Source: a virus
Strand: one strand, 5' to 3'
Length of the DNA: 23,618 bases
Virus record (IMG/VR): IMGVR_UViG_3300044911_001066
Location: 1 to 23,618 of that record
Below are positions 1 through 7,293 of this stretch, piece after piece. Numbering within the stretch: position 1 is the stretch's first letter; each line of letters begins with the position of its first letter. The notes under the pieces are model-generated. The model saw only the letters and a list, made by a program, of their open reading frames with translations, had not been told where the DNA came from and searched no databases. Made by a program: the position numbers and the translations under genes.

Positions 1-2
1 GG

Positions 3-920
3 TCGCTGGTGCCGGTTGGCATCCATGCAGCATTGCCCACGCCGCAGCCACGCCTAAGCGTAAAGGTCTGGGAAGAGCAAAACCTGGTGCCCAAGTTTGA
101 TGGCACCAAAACCAACTTCATCTACGACGCTGGCAAGGTTGCGCTGTATTTGAACCCAGCGACTGCACTAACTGGCACCTATGTCTACAAGGACACGCTG
201 GACCTGACGCAGGTTTATGACATCAACCTTCGCCGCCGGATCATTAGCTATCCGGTCAGCACATCAATCAACTTTGATAGCGTCGGGGTGGCATTGTCCG
301 TGACTGGAATTGTCGCAGGCAAAAGGTATAAAATTGTTTCCATCGGTACAACAGATTTTCTTGCCATTGGCGCAGACAGCAATACCGTGGGCCTTATTTT
401 CACGGCAACAGGCCCTGGCACAGGTACTGGCACGGTGGATAGCTTTTTTGACGACCAGCCCGGCAACTTCGACGGTAGTGACCTTGACCAAACCAACTGC
501 ATTACCTACGTCCGCACAACTAACGACAACCCAGCCGGCACGCCAACGTGGGGACCGTGGAACGAGTTCGTTAATGCCGTGGTGCGAGCACGCGCCATCC
601 AGGTGCGGGTGATTGGCATTACCCAAAGCAACCTAATCGGCTTGGCGATCTCAGACCTTGGTGCAACGGCTGAACTGCAGCAGCGGGTTGAATCTGGCAA
701 CCGCACTGGCGCCAACACCTACACGGTCACGTTTGCCCAGGCGTTTTATCAGACGCCGAACATCGTGATCAGCCCGTCGAATATGGCAACCGGCGACTAC
801 TACACCGTCACCTCTACCAGCCGCACCGGCTTCACTGTAAACTTCTACAACAGTGCCAATGCAGGCGTGACTCGCAGTTGCGATTACACTGCTACTGGCT
901 ACGGCAGAGAGATCGTCTAA
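3..920 (+). CDS. J-like central tail fibre protein, C-terminal part (partial)
   Basis: The frame is open to the left edge, so this is the C-terminal end of a larger gene; the GTG at position 9 is probably not the true start. The stretch WGPWNEFVNAVVRARAIQ and the ISDLGATAELQQRVESG that follows look like the end of siphovirus host-specificity (J-like) tail proteins. Near the middle (about nt 299-440) lies a cassette containing GKRYKIVSIGTTDF and ending in GTGTGTV, of a type seen repeatedly in cyanophage tail proteins. The last ~70 residues (YTVTFAQAFYQTPNIVISPS onward) resemble an H-type-lectin or gp53-like receptor-binding domain. It should sit at the tail tip and contact the host surface. 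The stop codon overlaps the next start (TAATG), which suggests translational coupling. The role is inferred from motif style. Confidence 0.7.
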   Translation, partial: SLVPVGIHAALPTPQPRLSVKVWEEQNLVPKFDGTKTNFIYDAGKVALYLNPATALTGTYVYKDTLDLTQVYDINLRRRIISYPVSTSINFDSVGVALSVTGIVAGKRYKIVSIGTTDFLAIGADSNTVGLIFTATGPGTGTGTVDSFFDDQPGNFDGSDLDQTNCITYVRTTNDNPAGTPTWGPWNEFVNAVVRARAIQVRVIGITQSNLIGLAISDLGATAELQQRVESGNRTGANTYTVTFAQAFYQTPNIVISPSNMATGDYYTVTSTSRTGFTVNFYNSANAGVTRSCDYTATGYGREIV

Positions 921-1966
921 TGGCGCAAGCTGACCAGACCGTTCAGAACGACACATTCCCGACGGTCCGCGCTGACATCAACAACAACCTGGCCGCACTG
1001 TTTTCAAACAGCAGCGGCGTTCCTCAGCCATCAAGCACGGTGGCGTTTCAGGATTGGATCGACCTTGGAACGACAATCGATCCAACATCCACCTCCCCAG
1101 TCTGGAGAAAGCGCAATTCCAACAACAACGCCTGGATCAAGGTCGCCACGATTGTTGGTAATACAATCACCTTTGAAGGCACGCTGCCGTCGCAGACCAG
1201 CCAAAGCGGCAAGTATCTAACCACCAACGGCACTGTCGCTAGCTGGGGCGCAATCCCGCCCGGCTCTAGCAAGGAAGTTTTTACTGCTAACGGCACATGG
1301 GTGAAGCCCACCGCTGGCACCATTGCACTGATCACGCTATGGGGTGGCGGTGGCAGTGGTGCGCGATTTGGGAGTTCAGCCGCTGGCGGTGGCGGCGGTG
1401 GTGCTTGCGTGCAGCGGTTATTTCAGTTGTCGGATTTGCCTGGTTCTGCTGCGGTCACAATCGGCGCAGGTGGTGCAGCGATTGGATCCACGACTGATGC
1501 CAACGGCAACGTCGGCGGCACCAGCAGCTTTGGCAGCTTGATGAGTGCTTATGGTGGCGCTGGTGGTAGCCGGACCTCTGCGGGGGGCACTCCTCTTGCT
1601 AATGGTGGCGGCGGTGGTGGCAGCCTGGCTGCTGGATCTAGCAGTACAGGTGGCGCTGGCCACGGCTCTACATTGACCGGTGGCAATGCAGGGGATAAAG
1701 GTGATTATGGCGGTGCCGGAGGCGGCACTGGCACCCTCTCGCCTGTTGGCGCGACTGCTTTCTGGGGCGGTGGCGGTGGCGGCGGTGCTAATAATGGTTC
1801 TGCTACCCAACGCGCAGGTGGCGACAGCCTGAACGGCGGTGATGGCGCAACATCCAACACCGGCACGACTGCATCAGTGCCCGGTGGCGGTGGCGGTAGC
1901 TCCAATCAAACAGCAGTCGCTAGTGGTGCTGGCGGTGCTGGTCTCTGCATCGTCTACATCTGGTGA
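920..1966 (+). CDS. Glycine-rich tail fibre / adhesin (348 aa)
   Basis: I chose the ATG at 920 because it overlaps the upstream stop in a TAATG junction; an in-frame upstream start at 878 would lie inside the previous gene. The N-terminal ~120 residues (MAQADQTVQNDTFPTVRADI...) look like a virion-attachment region. From about residue 125 the motif EVFTANGTWVKP leads into a glycine-rich domain with many GGGG runs (WGGGGSG, AAGGGGGGACVQ, FWGGGGGGGANNG) that continues to the C-terminus (LCIVYIW). Such glycine-rich tips in phage fibres pack as polyglycine-type helices and display receptor-binding loops. It follows the J-like gene and precedes a second fibre, so it belongs to the adsorption module. 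The stop overlaps the next start in TGATG. Function is by domain style; the receptor is unknown. Confidence 0.75.
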   Translation: MAQADQTVQNDTFPTVRADINNNLAALFSNSSGVPQPSSTVAFQDWIDLGTTIDPTSTSPVWRKRNSNNNAWIKVATIVGNTITFEGTLPSQTSQSGKYLTTNGTVASWGAIPPGSSKEVFTANGTWVKPTAGTIALITLWGGGGSGARFGSSAAGGGGGGACVQRLFQLSDLPGSAAVTIGAGGAAIGSTTDANGNVGGTSSFGSLMSAYGGAGGSRTSAGGTPLANGGGGGGSLAAGSSSTGGAGHGSTLTGGNAGDKGDYGGAGGGTGTLSPVGATAFWGGGGGGGANNGSATQRAGGDSLNGGDGATSNTGTTASVPGGGGGSSNQTAVASGAGGAGLCIVYIW

Positions 1967-2151
1967 TGACTATGAATTACGCAATCGTCGAAAATGGCAT
2001 CGTCATCAATGTCACCGTCTGGGATGGCGAGGCGTCATGGCAACCACCTGAAGGTTGCGATCTGGTGCCATTGCAGGATGGCGCAGGTATTGGCTGGGGA
2101 TATGTAGACGGCAGCTTTGTGGCGCCCGAAATCCCAGAAGCAGTAGAGTAG
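1966..2151 (+). CDS. Small tail-fibre-associated protein (61 aa)
   Basis: Translation begins MTMNYAIVENGIVINVTVWDG, and an ATG three codons in (1972) is an alternative start. I prefer 1966 because it overlaps the upstream stop (TGATG). The body (WQPPEGC, GIGWGYVDGSFVAPEIPEA) is of a kind found as small standalone proteins next to tail fibre genes in many phages. It has no signal peptide or membrane segment. Its position between two fibre genes suggests an accessory or assembly role, but the exact function is unknown. Confidence 0.7.
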   Translation: MTMNYAIVENGIVINVTVWDGEASWQPPEGCDLVPLQDGAGIGWGYVDGSFVAPEIPEAVE

Positions 2152-2173
2152 GCCATAAAGCACTGCTCCAGCA

Positions 2174-4165
2174 ATGGCTGACCGTAAGATTTCGGACCTG
2201 ACAGCACTGACTGCACCAGCGGCTGGTGACTACCTGCCCATCGTTGACATCAGCGAGGTTGCTGCTGCCAGTAAGAACAAGCGGATCACCATCGAGGAGC
2301 TGTTCCGTGGCGTGCCTGACGGTACTGCCGCTGCACCTGCCATTGCACCTGAGAGCGATCCCAACACTGGCATTTATAGCTCTGGTGCCGACCAGCTAAG
2401 TATTGCCACCAATGGCACCGAACGCCTGCGTATTGATAGTGCTGGTCAAATCGAAGCCGTATCTCTTGGCACTGCCGCCGCGCCTACTTTTAGCTTTACC
2501 GGCGACCCCAACACCGGCATCTACAGCCCCGGTGCAGATCAACTCGCCATCAGCACAGGTGGCACGGGGCGGTTGTTTGTTGATGCGAATGGAAATGTTG
2601 GGATCAGTACGGCGTCAATCACTCCAGTCACTGGTTACAGATTCCTTGTAATTAATGGCGTGGACGGCGCAGTACTTAGTTTTCAAACTTCCTCAATCGG
2701 AGAAGGGGCTATTGTCTCATACAATCAAGGGGCAAATTTTAGCGTAGGAAGCGTTACAAGTATCCCACTAATCTTTTATACCAACAACACCGAGCGGATG
2801 CGCCTAACCTCCGCTGGCCTTTTAGGTCTGGGGACTAGTAGCCCCGGGACGTTACTTGATATTTCAGTAGCGGGGGGAATGGCAAGAATTGGAAGTGGCA
2901 GTGGTAATAATTTGATTCAGGCGTACACCGGAGCTAGCGGCCTTGGAATGTGGGCAGGTGGCTCAACACGTTTCTACTCGTCTGCAAATATTACATTTTC
3001 GACTAACGCAACAATTGGTACAGGCACACCCACTGGATACGTCGATGCGATGACCATCGATAGCTCCGGGCGAGTAGGGATTGGCACTACGAGCCCTCTA
3101 TTCCCCTTGGATGTCAACGGTGTTATTTACACAAGGGGTAGGGGCAGCACATTTGGCGTTCTATTTGATGACTGGAGAATTTATAACTCAACAGCCCCTG
3201 GAGCCCTTGTTTTTGACAATGGTTCCGAACGCGCCCGCATCGACAGCTCCGGCAGGTTGCTGGTGGGCACGTCTAGTGCGCGTGCAAACTTCACAAGCGG
3301 CGCAAGAACCAGCCCCTTCCAAATAGAAGGCACCTCTCTTAACAACTCAGCATTGTCAATTCTTAGGAACTCAAACGATACCGGGCAAAGCGGAATTTAC
3401 CTCGCTAAATCACGCTCCACAACAGTAGGCGATGCAACTCCTGACATCGTTGCTGATGGTGATTCGCTGGGCTCGATCTTTTTCCAAGGTGCCGATAATA
3501 CAAACTTTGTCAGTAGCGCATCAATTACAGCACAAGTAGACGGCACCCCCGGCGCTGATGACATGCCGGGCAGGTTAGTGTTCTCCACTACGGCAGATGG
3601 CGCGGCAAGTCCTACGGAGCGGATGCGGATCAATAGTGCTGGCAGAGTTTTCATTGGAAAAACAGCAGATGACGATAGCGTTGGCATTACCGCCGCCACA
3701 CTTGGAAATATTTATATCGTACGGGATGGCGGTGTAGTACTAGGCCTTAATCGACTTAATAGTGACGGAACAATTGCAACTTTTGGAAGAAGCAATACAA
3801 CCGTTGGCACTATTAGCGTAACCACTACCGCTACTGCTTACAACACTTCTTCTGACTACCGCCTCAAAGAAAACGTCGTTGAAGTCACTGACGGCATAAC
3901 CCGTCTGCAGCAACTAAAGCCCAGCCGCTTTAACTTCATCGCTGCTCCTGGTCACACTGTCGACGGCTTCATTGCCCACGAGGTGCAGGAAGTAGTTTCT
4001 GAAGCCATCACTGGCGAAAAGGATGCAGTCGATGATGACGGCAACCCCGTTTACCAAGGCATCGACCAATCCAAGCTGGTGCCCCTGCTGACGGCTGCCC
4101 TTCAAGAAGCCATTGGTGAAATCGAATCACTGAAGGCTCGTGTCGCAGCCCTTGAGGGCGCGTAG
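2174..4165 (+). CDS. Tail fibre with repeated beta modules and C-terminal S74 intramolecular chaperone (663 aa)
   Basis: The N-terminus (MADRKISDLTALTAPAAGDY) is typical of cyanophage fibre attachment regions. The shaft carries repeated short units: DPNTGIYS.GADQL at residues 62-75 and 111-124, and several copies of ERxRIxSxGRxxxGT at intervals. The C-terminus is a peptidase S74 chaperone: SDYRLKENV holds the Ser-Lys dyad (S560 and K565, spaced as in endosialidase), followed by the conserved FIAHEVQEV and a terminal coiled coil (EIESLKARVAALEG). In this family the ~104-residue chaperone drives trimerisation and then cleaves itself off before the serine, so the mature fibre would be about 559 residues. 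A factor-independent terminator follows the gene. Fibre identity is secure; host receptor unknown. Confidence 0.88.
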   Translation: MADRKISDLTALTAPAAGDYLPIVDISEVAAASKNKRITIEELFRGVPDGTAAAPAIAPESDPNTGIYSSGADQLSIATNGTERLRIDSAGQIEAVSLGTAAAPTFSFTGDPNTGIYSPGADQLAISTGGTGRLFVDANGNVGISTASITPVTGYRFLVINGVDGAVLSFQTSSIGEGAIVSYNQGANFSVGSVTSIPLIFYTNNTERMRLTSAGLLGLGTSSPGTLLDISVAGGMARIGSGSGNNLIQAYTGASGLGMWAGGSTRFYSSANITFSTNATIGTGTPTGYVDAMTIDSSGRVGIGTTSPLFPLDVNGVIYTRGRGSTFGVLFDDWRIYNSTAPGALVFDNGSERARIDSSGRLLVGTSSARANFTSGARTSPFQIEGTSLNNSALSILRNSNDTGQSGIYLAKSRSTTVGDATPDIVADGDSLGSIFFQGADNTNFVSSASITAQVDGTPGADDMPGRLVFSTTADGAASPTERMRINSAGRVFIGKTADDDSVGITAATLGNIYIVRDGGVVLGLNRLNSDGTIATFGRSNTTVGTISVTTTATAYNTSSDYRLKENVVEVTDGITRLQQLKPSRFNFIAAPGHTVDGFIAHEVQEVVSEAITGEKDAVDDDGNPVYQGIDQSKLVPLLTAALQEAIGEIESLKARVAALEGA

Positions 4166-4186
4166 TCACCTTCAATACTGAGCGTG

Positions 4187-4214
4187 AGCCCGCTGTAACC
4201 GGCGGGCTTTTCTT
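4187..4214 (+). terminator. Rho-independent terminator after the tail module
   Basis: AGCCCGC (4187-4193) and GCGGGCT (4202-4208) form a perfect 7-bp stem with an 8-nt loop, followed directly by TTTTCTT. It lies 21 bases past the S74 fibre stop and before the integrase start, so it should end transcription of the adsorption genes and separate them from the integrase. Confidence 0.85.
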
Positions 4215-4227
4215 GTAGGGTTGGTAC

Positions 4228-5076
4228 ATGACACTTGTAGAACTCTGGGACGCCTTCCTCGCTGAGCGTTCTATTGCCTTGTGCCCAACAAGCCTTACCT
4301 CTGACTACCGGCAGGTTCGCAAGTGGTTGATTCGATGTCCTGTGCAGGACCTCAGCCACGCAAGACAGGTGATGATCTGGGTCCTAGGCGAAAAGCCTGT
4401 GCTGTCGTCACGGCGCGTGGCGATGTACACCAAAAGCATGTACAAGTGGGCGGCGCAAGAGGATGTTGGCTACCTAGAACGCAACCCGCTGGCCAGCTTC
4501 AAAATGCCGAAGGCGCCGCAAAAAGACGAGGAGATTGTCGTAATACCACGCAATGAAGTCGGCATAGTGCTTGCTGCACTTGCTGCAAAATGCAGCTATC
4601 AAGATGTCAACTGGTCGTGGTACACCGAGTTCATGCTGCAAACTGCAATGCGCACTGGTGAGGTGCGAGCTTTGAGATGGTCAGACATCAGGGAAAATAA
4701 GATCCTTGTACATAGCAACTGGACACTGACACACGGTTATAAAGACAGCACTAAAACCAACAAGAAGCGATGGGTGCCGTTGAACAGTAAATGCCAAGCC
4801 ATCCTTGAGCAACTGCCACAGGAAAACGAGTGCATCTTCCCGTGGAATCGAGTGGCGTTTCAGAGTTACTTCCGTAAAAAGCTGCAGCCGTTGCATGGCG
4901 CTGGGTTGATCTCCCACCTGTACCGTCCGTACGACTGCAGGCATACGGCAATCAGCCGCTGGATTGAAGCCGGAATCCCAGTGCCACAGGTGGCTGCATG
5001 GGCCGGCAACACCAGCGAGGTGATTTTCAAGCACTACTGCAATACCACCCAAGAGTACGAGATGCCTGTACTATGA
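4228..5076 (+). CDS. int: Tyrosine recombinase / phage integrase (282 aa)
   Basis: It would catalyse site-specific integration of the phage into the host chromosome. The N-terminal ~90 residues fit a SAM-like core-binding domain. The catalytic part shows R142 (AMRTGEVRALRWSDI), a lysine-bearing beta turn near K176-K180 (TKTNKKRWVPL), R238 in YDCRHT, and the nucleophile Y270 in FKHYCNT. Two usual positions differ: the first His of HxxR is Tyr (Y235), and the His of the 'LGH' position is Asn (N261 in WAGNTSE). Similar substitutions occur in some phage and cyanobacterial integrases, so I do not read this as inactivation. Length and completeness suggest a functional gene. It sits after a strong terminator, and I found no good promoter in the short gap before it. 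Confidence 0.9.
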   Translation: MTLVELWDAFLAERSIALCPTSLTSDYRQVRKWLIRCPVQDLSHARQVMIWVLGEKPVLSSRRVAMYTKSMYKWAAQEDVGYLERNPLASFKMPKAPQKDEEIVVIPRNEVGIVLAALAAKCSYQDVNWSWYTEFMLQTAMRTGEVRALRWSDIRENKILVHSNWTLTHGYKDSTKTNKKRWVPLNSKCQAILEQLPQENECIFPWNRVAFQSYFRKKLQPLHGAGLISHLYRPYDCRHTAISRWIEAGIPVPQVAAWAGNTSEVIFKHYCNTTQEYEMPVL

Positions 5077-5099
5077 GCCATTGAAGGCCTCTATACTCA

Positions 5100-5167
5100 T
5101 GCCTACCGCAATCCCCACCACCGTCATCACCTGGGCGTAGGCAACTGCTTTGTGCTACTATTGCCTA
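5100..5167. repeat. Three alternating TGCCTA sites after the integrase (possible integrase or regulator sites)
   Basis: The block TGCCTA(C/A) occurs at 5100-5106, inverted as GTAGGCA at 5137-5143, and again at 5162-5168. The second and third form a perfect 7-bp inverted repeat, TAGGCAA/TTGCCTA (5138-5144 and 5161-5167), with a 16-base gap that contains an extended -10 sequence. The position directly 3' of the integrase fits an attP or an operator. No tRNA 3' end or other host-like core is visible, so the att assignment is a guess. Confidence 0.35.
5153..5161 (+). promoter_or_regulatory. Extended -10 promoter upstream of the HNH gene
   Basis: TGC-TACTAT matches an extended -10 (TGnTAnnnT) with no recognisable -35. 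Transcription would start near 5168, about 22 bases before the HNH start codon, and could also feed the virion genes that follow. It lies between the arms of an inverted repeat, so a repressor could cover it. Confidence 0.4.
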
Positions 5168-5189
5168 AGTAGAGCGCACACCTAGCGGT

Positions 5190-5864
5190 ATGAATCTTTC
5201 GGGGCAGTCCTACGGGCTTCTGACTGTTGTCGCAGAAGCAGGAAAAACCACAGGGGCCAGGCCAGAAAAGTTATGGCTGTGTATGTGCCTTTGCGGCACA
5301 AATAAAACAGTACGGCAAAATAACCTACGAAGTGGTCATACCAAAAGTTGCGGGTGCCAAGCAAAAGAGATAAATAGAAAAATTCATACCACTCATGGAA
5401 TGAAACATACAAGTACATATATTACGTGGTGTCAAATGAAAGCACGTTGCAACTCTCCCACCAGTACCTCTTACGGTAACTACGGAGCAAAAGGAATAAC
5501 TGTTTGCGATAGATGGGGCACTTCTTTTCAAAACTTTTTGGCAGATATGGGCGAAAAACCAGACTCTACCTACTCTATTGAAAGAATTGACAATGCAAAA
5601 GGATACTTTCCCGAAAATTGCCGTTGGGCTACCTCTTCCGAGCAAAATAGAAATTACGGACGGAATGTTTTTATTGCCTATGCCGGGCGTGAGCAATGCT
5701 TGACCGACTGGGCAAGTGAGCTTGGCATAGGCAGGGCCACACTGCGCTACCGCTTAAAGGCTGGTTGGACGGTAGATGACGCTTTTAATTTGCCTGCTAG
5801 CATGGCCAATAGCCCTGCTACCCGAAATGGCGACAACGATTCAATGGCGTATCGCGCAGCTTGA
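5190..5864 (+). CDS. HNH homing-type endonuclease with zinc-ribbon N-terminus and DNA-binding tail (224 aa)
   Basis: Residues ~25-58 form a Cys motif (CMCLCGTNKTVRQNN ... SGHTKSCGC), then THGMKHTSTYITWCQMKARC, YGAKGITVCDRW, and the conserved block SIERIDNAKGYFPENCRWAT followed by SSEQNRN. This arrangement is characteristic of a phage HNH/His-Me-finger family that behaves as selfish homing genes. The C-terminal part (QCLTDWASELGIGRATLRYRL) looks like a helix-turn-helix DNA-binding module. The gene is visibly richer in A+T than its neighbours, and its last 38 bases overlap the start of the next gene, both consistent with recent insertion. An extended -10 lies just upstream. Nuclease family is fairly certain; target site unknown. 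Confidence 0.8.
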   Translation: MNLSGQSYGLLTVVAEAGKTTGARPEKLWLCMCLCGTNKTVRQNNLRSGHTKSCGCQAKEINRKIHTTHGMKHTSTYITWCQMKARCNSPTSTSYGNYGAKGITVCDRWGTSFQNFLADMGEKPDSTYSIERIDNAKGYFPENCRWATSSEQNRNYGRNVFIAYAGREQCLTDWASELGIGRATLRYRLKAGWTVDDAFNLPASMANSPATRNGDNDSMAYRAA

Positions 5865-6138
5865 GCGCGAAACCAGCGACGGCTTCGTTTTCGTGGCCCA
5901 CTACACCGTGGACGCCAATGACGGCACCTACAGTGCAGGTGCGTATGGCTCGATTGGTTTCGAGCGTCCTGCAGAGGATGCCCTGATCCCCTTTGCCGAC
6001 CTGACCGAAGAGATCGTGGTCGGCTGGGTGCAAAATGCCCTCGGCGATGAAAAGGTTGCCGAAGTTGAAGCAGCCCTCCAAGGTCAGCTCGATGAGCAGC
6101 GCAACCCAACCAAAGCGGCAGGCGTGCCCTGGGCTTGA
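5827..6138 (+). CDS. Conserved phage structural-type protein (103 aa, DUF7936-like)
   Basis: I start at the ATG at 5827 because MATTIQWRIAQLERETSDG is the expected N-terminus of this family; an earlier in-frame ATG (5776) would add an unrelated hydrophobic stretch from within the HNH gene. The following FVFVAHYTVDANDGTYSAG and YGSIGF are typical of a short protein found in many tailed phages, including cyanophages, near tail or baseplate genes. I recall the family as DUF7936 but could not check. The C-terminus (GDEKVAEVEAALQGQLDEQ) is an amphipathic helix. Function is unknown; context suggests a virion component. Confidence 0.75.
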   Translation: MATTIQWRIAQLERETSDGFVFVAHYTVDANDGTYSAGAYGSIGFERPAEDALIPFADLTEEIVVGWVQNALGDEKVAEVEAALQGQLDEQRNPTKAAGVPWA

Positions 6139-6167
6139 CGCTAGAATCGGTCTAACGCGCCAAGGCA

Positions 6168-6506
6168 ATGTCAGTTCAGCCCGGCATTTACAACATCCCG
6201 TTGCAACGCCGGGCGGACTACACCGTCACGCTTCAATTCAAAGATGCCTCGGCAACACCGATCAACCTCACCAGTTGGACGGTTGCTGCACAGGTCTGGA
6301 ACAAAGCCCGCAGCACCAAGTACGCTGACTTCACTGTCACCTACACCAACCGCAGCACCGGCACGGTTGCGATTGCGCTGACAGACGAGCAGACCGCTAC
6401 GTTCCCGGATGAGGCATACTACGACGTGCTCCTGACCAATCCATCCGGCCTAAAGGAGTATTACCTTGAGGGCCTGGTATTTGTCAGTGAGGGCTACACA
6501 GCATGA
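6168..6506 (+). CDS. BppU-like baseplate upper protein, N-terminal-domain type (112 aa)
   Basis: The sequence PLQRRADYTVTLQFKDAS, then INLTSWTVAAQVWNK and DEQTATFPDEAYYDVLL, shows the beta-sandwich pattern of the N-terminal domain of phage baseplate upper proteins and of several cyanophage tail proteins. It is short, so it is only the attachment-type domain without a receptor-binding extension. The stop overlaps the next start (ATGA at 6503). It is the second member of a tight chain of small virion genes. Family call by motif; precise location in the particle is inferred. Confidence 0.7.
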   Translation: MSVQPGIYNIPLQRRADYTVTLQFKDASATPINLTSWTVAAQVWNKARSTKYADFTVTYTNRSTGTVAIALTDEQTATFPDEAYYDVLLTNPSGLKEYYLEGLVFVSEGYTA

Positions 6507-6667
6507 CCTCCGTCAATGTCACCACTGATGTCAACACCGTCACCGTATTGGATGATGGCGCAACGATCATTGTGACAACTGGCAGCGTCAGCAAAGACAC
6601 GTTCGACGCACTTGAGGCGCGAGTGGCAGCACTCGAAGCCCTTGACATCATGTTGCTAGAAGGCTGA
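6503..6667 (+). CDS. Small coiled-coil virion-type protein (54 aa)
   Basis: A short frame begins with an ATG that overlaps the upstream stop by 4 bases and ends in a TGA that overlaps the next ATG. The first ~30 residues (MTSVNVTTDVNTVTVLDDG, ATIIVTTGSVS) are beta-rich. The last 20 carry a heptad segment, DALEARVAALEALD, close to the C-terminal coiled coil of the S74 fibre. The double overlap strongly supports a real gene. Function is unknown; the context suggests a small oligomeric baseplate or fibre-linking protein. Confidence 0.7.
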   Translation: MTSVNVTTDVNTVTVLDDGATIIVTTGSVSKDTFDALEARVAALEALDIMLLEG

Positions 6668-6804
6668 TGGCTGTCAAATCCAAGACTGGCGCGGCTCGCA
6701 TTGAGCACCAACCCGGACCTCCCAAAACCACTAGCCAGGGCTACGGCCAACACAGCCGCCCACGCCGTCGTGGTAAGAAACCACTGCGCGGTCAAGGCCG
6801 GTAG
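6667..6804 (+). CDS. Basic 45-aa conserved cyanophage protein
   Basis: The start overlaps the upstream stop (TGATG). The product has no acidic domain and is strongly basic: MAVKSKTGAARIEHQPGPPK, then TTSQGYGQHSRPRRRGKK and the end PLRGQGR. Short proteins with the HQPGPPK core and an RGQG(R/K) end recur next to tail genes in cyanophages as I remember them. It lacks hydrophobic segments and is probably disordered, possibly binding nucleic acid or a structural partner. The function is not known. Confidence 0.75.
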   Translation: MAVKSKTGAARIEHQPGPPKTTSQGYGQHSRPRRRGKKPLRGQGR

Positions 6805-6832
6805 CTACAATGCAAAAGTAGCCACTGCTGCC

Positions 6833-7102
6833 ATGATCGAAGTCATCGCCGCAGTAGCTGGCGCAAGTATCTCAGTTGCTGCCATGGGCGCAATGGGATT
6901 CAGCCGAAAAAATGACGAGGCGAGAGATGCCGTGGTGCGTTTGACTTCGGCCGTCGAACACATAGCCACGCAGTTGGAAGTGCTCCACACGGACATCAAG
7001 GATGATCGCCGCGAAACATTCCAACGCCTTGGTGCCGTCGAACAGCGGGTAGTCAAACTAGAAGCCAAGGACAACTGGGTAGGCGACGAACGACGTAGGT
7101 AA
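6833..7102 (+). CDS. Membrane-anchored coiled-coil protein, possible holin or spanin-like (89 aa)
   Basis: I chose the ATG at 6833; the frame extends further upstream but only through the antisense-like coding of the previous gene. Residues 3-23 (IEVIAAVAGASISVAAMGAM) form one hydrophobic helix, followed by a charged helix from about 29 to 78 (VEHIATQLEVLHTDIKDDRR, ETFQRLGAVEQRVVKLEAK) with coiled-coil heptads. This layout fits a small inner-membrane phage protein, such as a class III holin-like or membrane-docking protein. The stop overlaps the next start (TAATG). The family is not identified with confidence. Confidence 0.65.
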   Translation: MIEVIAAVAGASISVAAMGAMGFSRKNDEARDAVVRLTSAVEHIATQLEVLHTDIKDDRRETFQRLGAVEQRVVKLEAKDNWVGDERRR

Positions 7103-7293
7103 TGGAATCCACCGTTGTCAACATCCGCGATCTAGGCCAAGGCTTCACGATCGAACAGCTGGAAAACGAAGCCGGCCACATCTTTTACCGCATGTGCCAT
7201 GGCAGTATCTGCCGGTATTGCGAAGACGAGTACATGGCCTACATGTACGCCGAAGGTGCCGGCTGGGACCGCCTGCTACTGGCTGATCCATAG
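7102..7293 (+). CDS. Conserved hypothetical protein (63 aa)
   Basis: The ATG overlaps the previous stop by one base. The product (MESTVVNIRDLGQGFTIEQL ... GHIFYRMCHGSICRYCEDEY) has a small Cys cluster (CHGSICRYC) and many aromatic residues. I do not recognise a function. Tight coupling to the preceding membrane protein supports co-expression. Its end overlaps the end of the convergent HNH gene by 18 bases. Confidence 0.6.
   Translation: MESTVVNIRDLGQGFTIEQLENEAGHIFYRMCHGSICRYCEDEYMAYMYAEGAGWDRLLLADP

Noticed and set aside
264-626. Leftward open frame within the J-like gene
   Set aside because: Antisense shadow with a Cys/His-rich but patternless translation; the sense frame has clear family features.
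1297-1966. Gly-coding repeats resembling a microsatellite or CRISPR-like array
   Set aside because: The GGTGGC repeats follow codons of the glycine-rich fibre, are irregular, and have no constant repeat-spacer structure.
4150-4180. TTGAGG...AATACT as an integrase promoter
   Set aside because: A strong terminator lies between this pair and the integrase start, so a transcript from it would be expected to end first.
5077-5189. tRNA gene or tRNA 3' fragment as an integration core
   Set aside because: I looked for a T-loop GGTTCRA and an acceptor-stem pairing and saw neither.
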